In this document: one piece after another, positions 1-7,065 of the stretch
How positions within the stretch are numbered: position 1 is the first letter of the stretch
How the letters are laid out: every line of letters starts with the position of its first letter
The notes under the pieces: model-generated
Seen by the model: only the letters and a program-made list of their open reading frames with translations
What the model was told of the DNA's origin: nothing
Databases searched by the model: none
Program-made: the position numbers and the translations under genes
NCBI GenBank assembly: GCA_023230285.1
Contig: JALNXP010000036.1
Location: 1-13,841 of the forward strand
DNA length: 13,841 bases
Direction of reading: 5' to 3'
DNA from: Bacteroidales bacterium
GTDB lineage: Bacteria; Bacteroidota; Bacteroidia; Bacteroidales; BM520

Positions 1-1
1 A

Positions 2-2002
2 GCAGTTGTCAGTGATTCTTTTTATTCTTATCTAAAAAATGATACTCTGTATTCAGATAATGCGAAGTTTAAAAATCTTAAAATGATATTATCGTTAGAT
101 GAATTTAATTCTCATTTAGCTAATTCCGGAATTTATTTTGAGCATTTTCCTTCAATTACGTGGATAAATAAAGACGAATTTTCTTTTTCAAAAGCTTCTT
201 CAAAATATAAATTCAACATAAAATCTCATATTGTATCGTTGTTAGGAGTATCTCCTGAGGGAGAAAATATTGATGAGAGTAATATTTACAACTACTATGC
301 TTATACAATAGGGCAAGATTTGTTTGTCACACAAGGTACAAACAGAGATATATGTGTTGCCAAATCCGAAGCTGATGGTATTCTTTATGGCTCGGATAGG
401 GTACATCGTAATGAATTTGGAATAACAAAAGGCACTTTTTGGTCACCGAAGGATAACTATCTTGCATTTTATAGGATGGACGAAAGCATGGTTACTAATT
501 ATCCATTAGTTGATATTACAACACGTATTGCTACTGTTGAGAATACTCGCTATCCTATGGCAGGCATGGCAAGCCATGAAGTCACAATAGGCATTTATAA
601 TCTTGCTACACGTAAAACGGTATATTTGAAAACCGGAGAACCTAAAGACCAATATCTTACTTCTGTAACATGGGACCCGTCAGAAAAATATATTTACGTT
701 GGTGTTTTGAATCGTGAGCAAAATCATCTTTGGTTAAATAAATACGATGTTGTTACCGGAAATTTTATTAAAACTTTATTTGAAGAGAAAGATACTCAGT
801 ATGTAGAGCCTGAAACAGGTTTGATGTTTATTTGCAAAGATGCAACTCAGTTTTTATGGAAATCAAGGCGTAATGGATGGAATCATTTATACAAGTATGA
901 TACTGAAGGCAATTTATTGGCTCAGTTGACTAAAGGGAAATGGGAAGTTATCGATGTATTGGGTTTCAACAATAAAGAAACCGAATTATATATAACTTCT
1001 ACAGAAGAAAGTCCCGTTCAAACTAATATTTATGCTGTCAATGTCAGCAATTCTACAACTAAACGGCTATCAAAAAATCATGGTACTCACCAAGCACTGT
1101 TGTCTTTTGATAAGGATTTCATCATTGATGTTTATAGCAGTACAGATGTTGTGCGTGTAATAGATGTTATTGATGTTCAGGGCAAAGTTGTCAAGAACAT
1201 AATGGGAAACACCAATCCTATTGAAGATTATGCTGTTGGAAATATTATAATGGGGACATTGCAGAATGCTGTCGGTCAAGATTTGTATTATCGTTTAATT
1301 ACGCCGCCGAATTTTGACCCGAACAAGCAATATCCTGTTTTTTTCTATGTTTATGGTGGTCCACATTTACAGATGGTTACAGACTCATGGAATGCAGGTG
1401 CCGGTTTTTGGGATTTGCGTTGGGCGCAACGTGGTTATATTGTTTTTTCCATGGATAATCGTGGAACTCCTAATCGTGGTGCTGATTTTGAACAAAGTAT
1501 TCATCGTAATCTCGGTACTGTCGAACTTGAAGACCAAATGATTGGCGTTCAGTATCTTAAGTCTCTACCATGTGTCGATAACGGCAGAATGGCTGTAGAC
1601 GGATGGAGTTATGGCGGTTTTATGACAATATCTCTTATGCTAAAATATCCTGATGTGTTTAAAGTTGGTGTAGCCGGTGGACCGGTAATAGATTGGAAGT
1701 ATTACGAAGTTATGTACGGTGAACGATATATGGATACTCCGGAAGAAAATCCCGAAGGCTACGAACATGCTTCTCTTCTTAATTATGTAGATAATCTTAA
1801 AGGCGACCTTATGGTTATTCATTGTACTACCGACCCTGTAGTAGTATGGCAAAACAGTTTGGATTTTATTGACAAGTGTGTAGATGCCGGCGTGCAGCTT
1901 GATTATTTCGTCTATCCGGGACACGAACATAACGTAAGAGGTAAAGACAGAATGCATCTATATCAGAAGATAGAAAAATATATTGATAACGCTTTAAAAT
2001 AA
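2..2002 (+). CDS. ptpA: Prolyl tripeptidyl peptidase-like S9 (DPP IV family) serine peptidase, 5'-truncated
   Basis: A secreted or periplasmic serine peptidase expected to remove tripeptides of the Xaa-Xaa-Pro type from peptide N-termini, feeding amino-acid fermentation. The frame is open to the left edge, so the signal peptide and beginning are missing; the first internal Met is at 83. The N-terminal part is a DPP IV-type beta-propeller and the C-terminal part (from about base 1270) an alpha/beta hydrolase. The nucleophile is the Ser of GWSYGGF (codon 1607), with Asp at 1832 and His of HEHNV at 1928. Their spacing (75 and 32 residues) equals that of S603, D678 and H710 in P. gingivalis PtpA. 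Extending this ungapped offset places Glu codons at 413 and 1706 exactly where PtpA has E205 and E636, which bind the substrate N-terminus. By that comparison about 67 residues lie outside the window. The next gene starts 11 nt downstream. Family certain; tripeptidyl specificity inferred. Confidence 0.93.
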   Translation, partial: AVVSDSFYSYLKNDTLYSDNAKFKNLKMILSLDEFNSHLANSGIYFEHFPSITWINKDEFSFSKASSKYKFNIKSHIVSLLGVSPEGENIDESNIYNYYAYTIGQDLFVTQGTNRDICVAKSEADGILYGSDRVHRNEFGITKGTFWSPKDNYLAFYRMDESMVTNYPLVDITTRIATVENTRYPMAGMASHEVTIGIYNLATRKTVYLKTGEPKDQYLTSVTWDPSEKYIYVGVLNREQNHLWLNKYDVVTGNFIKTLFEEKDTQYVEPETGLMFICKDATQFLWKSRRNGWNHLYKYDTEGNLLAQLTKGKWEVIDVLGFNNKETELYITSTEESPVQTNIYAVNVSNSTTKRLSKNHGTHQALLSFDKDFIIDVYSSTDVVRVIDVIDVQGKVVKNIMGNTNPIEDYAVGNIIMGTLQNAVGQDLYYRLITPPNFDPNKQYPVFFYVYGGPHLQMVTDSWNAGAGFWDLRWAQRGYIVFSMDNRGTPNRGADFEQSIHRNLGTVELEDQMIGVQYLKSLPCVDNGRMAVDGWSYGGFMTISLMLKYPDVFKVGVAGGPVIDWKYYEVMYGERYMDTPEENPEGYEHASLLNYVDNLKGDLMVIHCTTDPVVVWQNSLDFIDKCVDAGVQLDYFVYPGHEHNVRGKDRMHLYQKIEKYIDNALK

Positions 2003-2013
2003 GCTGTTTTTAT

Positions 2014-3294
2014 ATGGAAATATTTATTGTTTTAGCACTTATTCTGGTTAATGGTTTTTTATCGATGAGTGAAATGGCTGTGGCTTCTTCACGCCGTACG
2101 CGATTAGAATCCGAAGCTAAAAAGGGTAGTACGCAAGCAAATGCTGTTTTGAAACTGATGAAAAATCCCGACATATTTTTGTCTACTATACAGATAGGTA
2201 TCACACTCATCGGCATCTTAACAGGTTTATTTTCCGGCGAAGCTTTTGCCGAAGATTTAGCCCCGCTGATTGCTAAAATTAAAGGACTTGAAAATAATGC
2301 TCTCGCTATATCACAAATCATTATTGTAGTATTTGTAACATACTTGTCGCTTATCTTTGGTGAGCTTCTACCTAAACGTTTAGCAATGAGTTACCCTGAA
2401 AAAATTGCTAAAGGTATAGCTTCGCCAATGCGCTTTTTATCTAAATTATGTATTCCTTTCGTTTGGATATTGACAAAATCAACAAGTTGTCTTGTAAAAC
2501 TTTTTAAAATTAAACCTGATGCTGACAGCAAAGTTACAGAAGATGAGATAAAAGCTATTATACAAGAAGGTAAAGATGACGGCGAAGTACAAGAGGTAGA
2601 ACAAGATATAGTTGAGAGAGTGTTTACGCTTGGCGACCGTGATGTGGATTCTATCATGACACACCGCAGTGAACTTGTATGGCTTGATGTTAATGATAGC
2701 AACGAAGAAAACAGTGCAAAGGTAAAAAATAATCTTTTTAACATGTATCCTGTTTCTAATGAGGAACTTGATAATATTGTCGGTGTTGTTTTTCTGAAAG
2801 ATTTGTTCGGTAAAATCGACTTGCCTGATTTTAAGATAACCGATGTAATTCAAAAGCCGCAATATCTTCCGGATAATATGAGCGTTTATGATGCACTTGA
2901 ACAACTTCGTGCCGGCAGACTTAGGTCGAGTGTCGTAATTGATGAATTTGGCAGTGTACTCGGAATAGTGACAATGAAAGATATTATAGAAGCCTTATTG
3001 GGAAATATTCCCGAGGTAGGAGAGGAACAAGAAATTGTTGAGCGTGAAGATGGCTCTGTGCTTGTAGATGGGCAATGCTCTTTTTACGACTTCCTTGCTT
3101 ATTTCGATGCTGAATATCTCTATAACTACAACGGAAAAAGTTATGTCACTATTAGCGGCTTAATTCTTGACGTCCTTGAACATATTCCGACAGCAGGGGA
3201 AAAATTTGTATGGGAAATATTTGAGATAGAAATTGTTGATATGGATGCTGCCAGAATTGATAAAGTGCTTGTTTATAGAATAAAACAAAATTAA
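2014..3294 (+). CDS. CNNM/DUF21-CBS-CorC family membrane protein (hemolysin-like, putative divalent-cation transporter)
   Basis: A 426-residue inner-membrane protein of the CorC/HlyC (MpfA, YfjD, TlyC) family, linked in other bacteria to magnesium or cobalt efflux; the old name hemolysin is not informative. Residues 1-165 form the CNNM (DUF21) domain with hydrophobic segments near 1-18, 55-75, 99-117 and 143-162, including the SEMA motif (19-22) and GELLPKRLA (116-124). A CBS pair spans about 205-330, with DEFGSVLGIVTMKDI at 310-324 as the second CBS core. A CorC_HlyC domain fills about 340-423. The length is normal for the family. The start was chosen 11 nt after the peptidase stop; no Shine-Dalgarno is visible, as is common in Bacteroidota. 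It probably belongs to an operon with both neighbours. The transported ion cannot be read from the sequence. Confidence 0.92.
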   Translation: MEIFIVLALILVNGFLSMSEMAVASSRRTRLESEAKKGSTQANAVLKLMKNPDIFLSTIQIGITLIGILTGLFSGEAFAEDLAPLIAKIKGLENNALAISQIIIVVFVTYLSLIFGELLPKRLAMSYPEKIAKGIASPMRFLSKLCIPFVWILTKSTSCLVKLFKIKPDADSKVTEDEIKAIIQEGKDDGEVQEVEQDIVERVFTLGDRDVDSIMTHRSELVWLDVNDSNEENSAKVKNNLFNMYPVSNEELDNIVGVVFLKDLFGKIDLPDFKITDVIQKPQYLPDNMSVYDALEQLRAGRLRSSVVIDEFGSVLGIVTMKDIIEALLGNIPEVGEEQEIVEREDGSVLVDGQCSFYDFLAYFDAEYLYNYNGKSYVTISGLILDVLEHIPTAGEKFVWEIFEIEIVDMDAARIDKVLVYRIKQN

Positions 3295-3305
3295 ATTTTT
3301 TTACT

Positions 3306-3776
3306 ATGTATGATGAAACTTTTATGCGTGAAGCAATTAAATTGTCACGTCATTGTATCGAAAAGAACGCCGGCGGACCATTTGGAGTTGTGATAGTGAG
3401 AAACGGTGTGGAAGTTGGTCGCGGTTATAATATGGTGACCATTAATAACGACCCGACAGCGCATGCCGAGATAGTGGCTATTCGTGATGCCTGTAAAAAT
3501 CTGAATACTTTTAAATTAGATGATTGTGAGATATATACAAGCTGTGAGCCTTGTCCGATGTGCTTCGGCGCAATATATTGGGCTCGTATCAAGAAAATCT
3601 ATTATGCTGCCGACAGATTCGATGCCGAAAAAGCCGGTTTTGATGACTCCTTCATCTATAAAGAATTTGACCTCTCCGATAACCGCCGCAGTATCCCCGC
3701 AGAACAACATTGTAAACAGGAAGCCGTAAAAGTCTTCTGCGAATGGGAAAAGCTTGCTACTCGTGTAGATTATTGA
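3306..3776 (+). CDS. guaD: Guanine deaminase (cytidine deaminase fold)
   Basis: A cytosolic zinc enzyme that hydrolyses guanine to xanthine and ammonia in purine salvage and catabolism. At 156 residues it has the length of Bacillus subtilis GuaD and follows its pattern closely: GGPFG near residue 24, NDPTAHAE with zinc ligand H53 and proton shuttle E55, then E81-P-C-P-M-C with zinc ligands C83 and C86, followed by AIYWAR and AGFDDSFIYKE. The AGFDDSFIYKE segment separates guanine deaminases from the tRNA adenosine deaminase TadA, which has the same zinc signature. The C-terminal Tyr is also shared with the GuaD group, where the tail of a domain-swapped partner covers the active site. The gene starts 11 nt after its neighbour and is likely the last gene of that operon. 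Substrate is inferred from similarity. Confidence 0.9.
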   Translation: MYDETFMREAIKLSRHCIEKNAGGPFGVVIVRNGVEVGRGYNMVTINNDPTAHAEIVAIRDACKNLNTFKLDDCEIYTSCEPCPMCFGAIYWARIKKIYYAADRFDAEKAGFDDSFIYKEFDLSDNRRSIPAEQHCKQEAVKVFCEWEKLATRVDY

Positions 3777-3884
3777 GAAATAGTATACACCGTTTTCTGC
3801 TTATAAAAATTTTTGCTGTATATCGCAGTGCTGTTGTAAAACAACGTTTGTCGAAATAATGATATTTTCAATCTTACAACATGC

Positions 3885-3929
3885 TGTCATTTTGTCAACA
3901 GTGACAGTGTACTGTGTGTCAAAGTGACA
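3885..3929. promoter_or_regulatory. Cluster of five TGTCA/TGACA half-sites upstream of the hsp20 gene (candidate activator or operator sites)
   Basis: Five copies of one 5-mer lie in 45 bp: TGTCA at 3885, 3893 and 3917, and TGACA at 3902 and 3925. They form a direct pair (TGTCA-TTT-TGTCA) and two inverted pairs (TGTCA-ACAG-TGACA at 3893-3906, TGTCA-AAG-TGACA at 3917-3929). The density is far above chance and the block ends 11 bp before a sigma54-like element, so these look like binding sites for a dimeric regulator. Regulator unknown. Confidence 0.5.
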
Positions 3930-3940
3930 TTTTTAACTAA

Positions 3941-3956
3941 TGGCACGTGTTTTGTA
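3941..3956 (+). promoter_or_regulatory. Sigma54 (RpoN)-like -24/-12 promoter of the hsp20 gene
   Basis: TGGCACG, four bases, then TTGTA matches the RpoN consensus TGGCACG-N4-TTGCW at every fixed position except the -12 C, which is T here. The spacing from the -24 GG (3942-3943) to the -12 G (3954) is canonical. The predicted transcript start is near 3966-3968, about 65 nt before the hsp20 start. Inference from motif only; one of the two most conserved -12 bases is off. Confidence 0.45.
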
Positions 3957-3966
3957 TATTCTCCTA

Positions 3967-3986
3967 TTGTCTTTGAAAAAAGACAG
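3967..3986 (+). promoter_or_regulatory. GAAA-capped hairpin at the predicted 5' end of the hsp20 mRNA
   Basis: TGTCTTT (3968-3974), GAAA (3975-3978) and AAAGACA (3979-3985) form a 7-bp perfect stem with a GNRA-type tetraloop, extendable by a T-G wobble at 3967/3986. It coincides with the transcript start predicted from the sigma54-like element. The following 36 nt are A-rich and unstructured up to the Shine-Dalgarno. A 5'-terminal stem like this commonly stabilises an mRNA; no such role is shown here. Confidence 0.45.
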
Positions 3987-4022
3987 AAAATTAAAATTAA
4001 TAAATAAACAAATAAAAAAATT

Positions 4023-4027
4023 GGAGG
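4023..4027 (+). promoter_or_regulatory. Shine-Dalgarno GGAGG deciding the hsp20 start
   Basis: GGAGG lies 5 nt before the ATG at 4033. It fixes the start there rather than at the in-frame ATG at 3940, which falls inside the promoter element and would add a basic 31-residue extension untypical of the family. It stands out because the other genes in the window show no comparable ribosome binding site. Confidence 0.8.
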
Positions 4028-4032
4028 CTATT

Positions 4033-4458
4033 ATGAAACTTGTAAGATTTAATGAACCAGTTACTTTCTCAGATTTATTTGAGGATTTCTTTAACACAGG
4101 ATTAGTTCAACAAACTAACAAAAAAATGTCAGTTCCGGCTGTAAACATCGTAGATAACGAAAAAGATTATGTTATTGAAGTTGCTGTTCCGGGAAAACAA
4201 AAAGAGGATTTCAACATCAATATTGATAATGATGTTTTAACCATCTCAACAGAGACAAAAGCAGAGAAGTGTGATACTAAAAAGAATTACACTCGTCAAG
4301 AGTTTTGCTACTGCTCTTTTTCAAGGTCTTTCAACCTCACAGATGATATAGACAGGGATAAAATAGAAGCAAAATATGACAACGGCATGTTGTTAGTGAC
4401 ACTGCCAAAGAAAGAAGTTGTTACTTCCGATAAGTGCAAGCAAATAGACATTAAGTAA
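4033..4458 (+). CDS. Small heat-shock protein, Hsp20/alpha-crystallin family
   Basis: A 141-residue ATP-independent chaperone that holds unfolding proteins in the cytoplasm as large oligomers. After a short N-terminal arm (1-33, with the FSDLFEDFF amphipathic stretch) comes the alpha-crystallin domain, about 34-127: PAVNIVDNEKDYVIEVAVPG, then DVLTIS, then the signature A-K-Y-D-N-G-M-L-L-V-T-L-P-K at 113-126. The tail holds the I-x-I motif (I138-D-I140) that docks into neighbouring subunits. Three Cys lie at 80, 92 and 94, more than usual. The gene stands alone between its own long control region and a convergent ftsB-like gene 17 bp away. The upstream sites suggest stress-induced, possibly RpoN-dependent expression. 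Family certain. Confidence 0.95.
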   Translation: MKLVRFNEPVTFSDLFEDFFNTGLVQQTNKKMSVPAVNIVDNEKDYVIEVAVPGKQKEDFNINIDNDVLTISTETKAEKCDTKKNYTRQEFCYCSFSRSFNLTDDIDRDKIEAKYDNGMLLVTLPKKEVVTSDKCKQIDIK

Positions 4459-4462
4459 ATAA

Positions 4463-4480
4463 GATAGGTGAGAGCCTATT
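4463..4480. terminator. Weak hairpin between convergent hsp20 and ftsB-like genes
   Basis: ATAGG (4464-4468), TGAGAG and CCTAT (4475-4479) form a 5-bp stem plus a G-T wobble between two convergent stops, overlapping the end of the minus-strand gene. The plus-strand side continues with TTCTTCTTC rather than a clean T-run. It may serve as a poor bidirectional terminator; nothing better is seen in the 17-bp gap. Confidence 0.25.
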
Positions 4481-4793
4481 CTTCTTCATCATCAGCAGAG
4501 ATGATATAAACATCTTCGTCAGAGTTCTTTAAATAATAATGCTCACGTGCATATTTCTCACGAAATTCCTTATCGTACTGGAGTTTGTACAAAATAGCAC
4601 TATCTTCTTGATACTCTTCGTCACAATGTTCTATCTTTTTATCCAATTGTTTAAGATGTTTGTTTAACTTATTCAATTCAAATAAGTTATCATTTTTGGA
4701 AAAAAGAATTATAGCGGCAAAGACAAGAGTAGCAATAAAATATCTGTTTAAGAAGATTCTTTTGAAATTGATGTTTTTGAAATTAAGTTTCAT
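4476..4793 (-). CDS. FtsB/DivIC-like septum formation initiator
   Basis: A 105-residue bitopic inner-membrane protein of the FtsB/DivIC family, a small scaffold of the division complex that activates septal peptidoglycan synthesis together with FtsL and FtsQ/DivIB. The order is typical: basic cytoplasmic N-terminus (1-17), one membrane segment (about 18-32), a charged coiled coil (about 38-75), then the conserved EKYAREHYYLKNSDEDVYI block (79-97) and an acidic tail ending DDEEE. The block resembles the E-K-x-A-R-E-x-Y-x-M/L-K-x-x-x-E-D signature of Bacteroidota homologues. It lies downstream of glyA on the same strand, separated by a strong hairpin that ends about 15 nt before its ATG. No clear promoter of its own is visible, so expression may depend on readthrough. 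Confidence 0.85.
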   Translation of the reverse strand: MKLNFKNINFKRIFLNRYFIATLVFAAIILFSKNDNLFELNKLNKHLKQLDKKIEHCDEEYQEDSAILYKLQYDKEFREKYAREHYYLKNSDEDVYIISADDEEE

Positions 4794-4808
4794 TATGTGT
4801 GTTTATAT

Positions 4809-4846
4809 AAAACGGCTGTCGAGCAAAATCGGCAGCCGTTTTTTTT
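4809..4846. terminator. Strong hairpin terminator between glyA and the ftsB-like gene
   Basis: Bases 4809-4822 pair with 4829-4842: a 14-bp stem with one T-G wobble (4819/4832) around the loop GCAAAA. On the plus strand it runs into eight Ts (4839-4846). On the minus strand it runs into TTTTATATAA, so it should end glyA transcription 8 nt past the glyA stop. It is an intrinsic terminator by structure, oriented best for plus-strand transcripts but usable both ways. Confidence 0.85.
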
Positions 4847-4850
4847 ATTA

Positions 4851-6131
4851 TTACCAAGCGTAAAGTGGAAATTGTGACATCAAATGATTAACTTGATTGC
4901 GTACATCATTGATTACGCTTTCATCTTCAATATTAGAGATAACTCTATCTATAAAATTAACTATTTCGGGGATATGATTTTCTTTGATACCTCTTGTTGT
5001 TATTGCAGGAGTGCCGACTCTCAGACCAGAAGTTTGGAATGGAGAGCGGGAGTCAAAAGGAACCATATTTTTGTTTACGGTGATGTCGGCTCTTACAAGG
5101 GTATTTTCGACCATTTTGCCGGTTATTTCAGGGAATTTGCTGCGTAGGTCTATAAGCATGAGGTGGTTATCTGTGCCGCCTGATATTACGTTGTAGCCTT
5201 TTTTCATAAATTCATCTGACATAAGTTTAGCATTTTTCTTAACTTGGGTGATGTATTGCAGATAGCTGTCGCTCAGTGCTTCGCCGAAAGCTACAGCTTT
5301 AGCTGCGATAACATGTTCCAGTGGTCCGCCCTGTACGCCGGGGAACACTGCTGAATCCAATAACGAAGACATTTTTCTGATGACACCTTTTTTGGTCATT
5401 TTACCATAAGGATTATCAAAATCTTTGCCTATCATAATCATACCGCCTCTTGGTCCGCGTAAAGTTTTATGTGTAGTTGTAGTTACAATATGACAATAAG
5501 CCATCGGGTCATTTAAAAGTTTGCGGGCTATAAGTCCGGCGGGGTGTGAAATATCTGCCATCAGGATAGCACCAACTTTGTCGGCGATTTCTCTCATGCG
5601 TTTATAATCCCAGTCGCGGGAGTAAGCAGATGCACCTGCGATAATTAATTTAGGTTTATTAGCTATAGCAATTTTTTCCATTGCATCGTAGTCTACAGTA
5701 CCTGTTTCTTTGTTGACTTCGTAAGCCACCGGTTTATATAAAATACCTGATGAGTTAACAGGGGAGCCATGTGAAAGGTGTCCGCCATGTGATAAATCCA
5801 AGCCCATAAAAGTATCGCCGGGATTAAGGCATGCCAATAACACAGCCATATTTGCCTGCGCACCACTGTGCGGCTGTACATTTACCCATTCAGCACCAAA
5901 AAGCTCTTTTGCTCTGTCAATGGCAAGTTGCTCAGTTTCATCAACATTTTGACAGCCGCCGTAATATCTTGCGCCCGGATATCCTTCTGCATACTTGTTA
6001 GTCATTACTGAACCCATAGCTTCAAGCACTTGTTCACTGACAAAGTTCTCGGAAGCAATTAACTCAATACCATTGAGTTGTCTCTCTTTTTCTTTTTGTA
6101 TTATTGAAAATACTTTCTCGTCACGTACCAT
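4851..6131 (-). CDS. glyA: Serine hydroxymethyltransferase
   Basis: A cytosolic PLP enzyme that converts serine and tetrahydrofolate to glycine and 5,10-methylene-tetrahydrofolate, the main source of one-carbon units. The 426 residues are full length. Visible signatures are ELIASENF near the N-terminus, [26 protein letters not shown], the ADISHPAGL segment and the PLP-binding [14 protein letters not shown] with the Schiff-base lysine at K222 (codon 5468-5466). [10 protein letters not shown] and the C-terminal [15 protein letters not shown] are also present. The segment after the PLP lysine ([13 protein letters not shown]) is longer than in E. coli GlyA, as I recall for Bacteroidota enzymes. 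The start is preceded by an A-rich leader and a -7 box. A strong hairpin follows the stop. Confidence 0.98.
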   Translation of the reverse strand: MVRDEKVFSIIQKEKERQLNGIELIASENFVSEQVLEAMGSVMTNKYAEGYPGARYYGGCQNVDETEQLAIDRAKELFGAEWVNVQPHSGAQANMAVLLACLNPGDTFMGLDLSHGGHLSHGSPVNSSGILYKPVAYEVNKETGTVDYDAMEKIAIANKPKLIIAGASAYSRDWDYKRMREIADKVGAILMADISHPAGLIARKLLNDPMAYCHIVTTTTHKTLRGPRGGMIMIGKDFDNPYGKMTKKGVIRKMSSLLDSAVFPGVQGGPLEHVIAAKAVAFGEALSDSYLQYITQVKKNAKLMSDEFMKKGYNVISGGTDNHLMLIDLRSKFPEITGKMVENTLVRADITVNKNMVPFDSRSPFQTSGLRVGTPAITTRGIKENHIPEIVNFIDRVISNIEDESVINDVRNQVNHLMSQFPLYAW

Positions 6132-6157
6132 GTTTTATTGTTTAAAATTGACATCTG

Positions 6158-6165
6158 CAAAAGTA
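6158..6165 (-). promoter_or_regulatory. glyA: Bacteroidota -7 promoter box (TACTTTTG) for glyA
   Basis: Read on the minus strand, TACTTTTG matches TAnnTTTG exactly and sits 26 nt before the glyA ATG. No convincing TTTG (-33) box is seen at the usual distance upstream. Confidence 0.5.
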
Positions 6166-6197
6166 ATAAAAAAAACTCTATATATTGTTTTTTTTGA

Positions 6198-6205
6198 TAA
6201 CTTTG
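6198..6205 (+). promoter_or_regulatory. Bacteroidota -7 promoter box (TAACTTTG) for the GT2-pyrC operon
   Basis: TAACTTTG followed by CA is an exact TAnnTTTG match, identical to the box before cas12a. It faces the mannosyltransferase gene and predicts a leader of a little over 100 nt. A -33 box is not evident. It lies back to back with the glyA box, giving a compact divergent promoter region. Confidence 0.5.
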
Positions 6206-6318
6206 CATTTGGTATTTTTTAAGAAAAACATTCAGAAATAATGATAGCCTGAAATGAGGAAATATTATCATTTTATGAATATTGGTAAACATTGTAAAAT
6301 ATAAAAATTATATAAATT

Positions 6319-7065
6319 ATGAGTGACAAATTGGTTATTATTCCGACTTACAAGGAAAAAGAGAATATAGAGCGTATATTAAGATATACACTTTCATTAG
6401 AAACCGGATATCATATCCTTATTATTGATGACAACTCTCCTGACGGCACAGCCGATATTGTTAAAAATCTGATAAAAGAATTTCCTGACAGGCTTTTCAT
6501 TGAAGAAAGGGAAGGAAAACTTGGACTTGGAACAGCGTATATTTATGGTTTTAAATGGGCGTTGGCACGCGACTACAAGTATATTATGGAAATGGATGCC
6601 GACTTTTCGCATAATCCTGATGACTTAGACAGATTGTGTAAGGCAATAGATGACGGTGCGGACTTAGCTGTAGGGTCACGGTATATTACCGGTGTTAATG
6701 TTGTAAATTGGCCTATGAGCAGAGTGCTGATGTCTTATTATGCTTCGGCTTATGTAAGATGTGTAACAGGCATGCCGGTCAGAGATACTACTGCCGGTTT
6801 TATATGCTATGCACGTCATACTCTCGAAGCCATCAATTTCAACAATATTAAGTTTACAGGATACGCCTTCCAGATAGAAATGAAATATACCACATACAAA
6901 CTTGGTGGTAAAGTTGTGGAAGTTCCTATCATCTTTACCGATAGAACTGAAGGTCAGTCTAAAATGAGCTCCGGTATCTTCGGAGAAGCTGTTATCGGGG
7001 TATTAAAACTCCGTTTTAGGAATTATAAAAAGCTTCATCATGAAATTCATCCTTCGGAATGCTAA
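6319..7065 (+). CDS. Polyprenol-phosphate mannosyltransferase (DPM1-like, GT2)
   Basis: A 248-residue GT-A fold glycosyltransferase expected to move mannose (or a related hexose) from its GDP-sugar onto a polyprenyl phosphate at the cytoplasmic face of the inner membrane, supplying lipid-linked sugar for envelope or protein glycosylation. Visible features are the N-terminal VIIPTYKEKENI, LIIDDNSPDGTAD near residue 35, EGKLGLGTAY, and the metal-binding D93-A-D95 in MDADFSHNP. GSRYITG and the DPM1-type VRDTTAGFICY and RTEGQSKMSSGI follow. There is no C-terminal membrane domain, as in soluble DPM1-type enzymes. Its last 26 nt overlap pyrC, so the two are probably translationally coupled. The sugar donor is inferred. 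Confidence 0.88.
   Translation: MSDKLVIIPTYKEKENIERILRYTLSLETGYHILIIDDNSPDGTADIVKNLIKEFPDRLFIEEREGKLGLGTAYIYGFKWALARDYKYIMEMDADFSHNPDDLDRLCKAIDDGADLAVGSRYITGVNVVNWPMSRVLMSYYASAYVRCVTGMPVRDTTAGFICYARHTLEAINFNNIKFTGYAFQIEMKYTTYKLGGKVVEVPIIFTDRTEGQSKMSSGIFGEAVIGVLKLRFRNYKKLHHEIHPSEC

Noticed and set aside
1640..1957. Long minus-strand frame inside the ptpA-like gene
   Set aside because: It lies wholly within a confident gene and resembles no known protein; a codon-bias shadow. The same holds for the other antisense frames in this window.
3833..3845. GTTGT-AAA-ACAAC inverted repeat after guaD as a terminator
   Set aside because: The stem is only 5 bp, the loop is 3 nt, and the following bases (GTTTGTCG) have no T-run.
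3940..4032. In-frame upstream start of the hsp20 gene adding 31 residues
   Set aside because: The ATG lies in the sigma54-like element, the extension is Lys-rich and unlike the family, and GGAGG sits correctly before the ATG at 4033.
6240..6272. AATGATA ... TATCATT inverted repeat in the glyA/GT2 intergenic region
   Set aside because: Seven AT-rich pairs around a 19-nt loop are expected by chance here, and flanking bases do not extend the stem.
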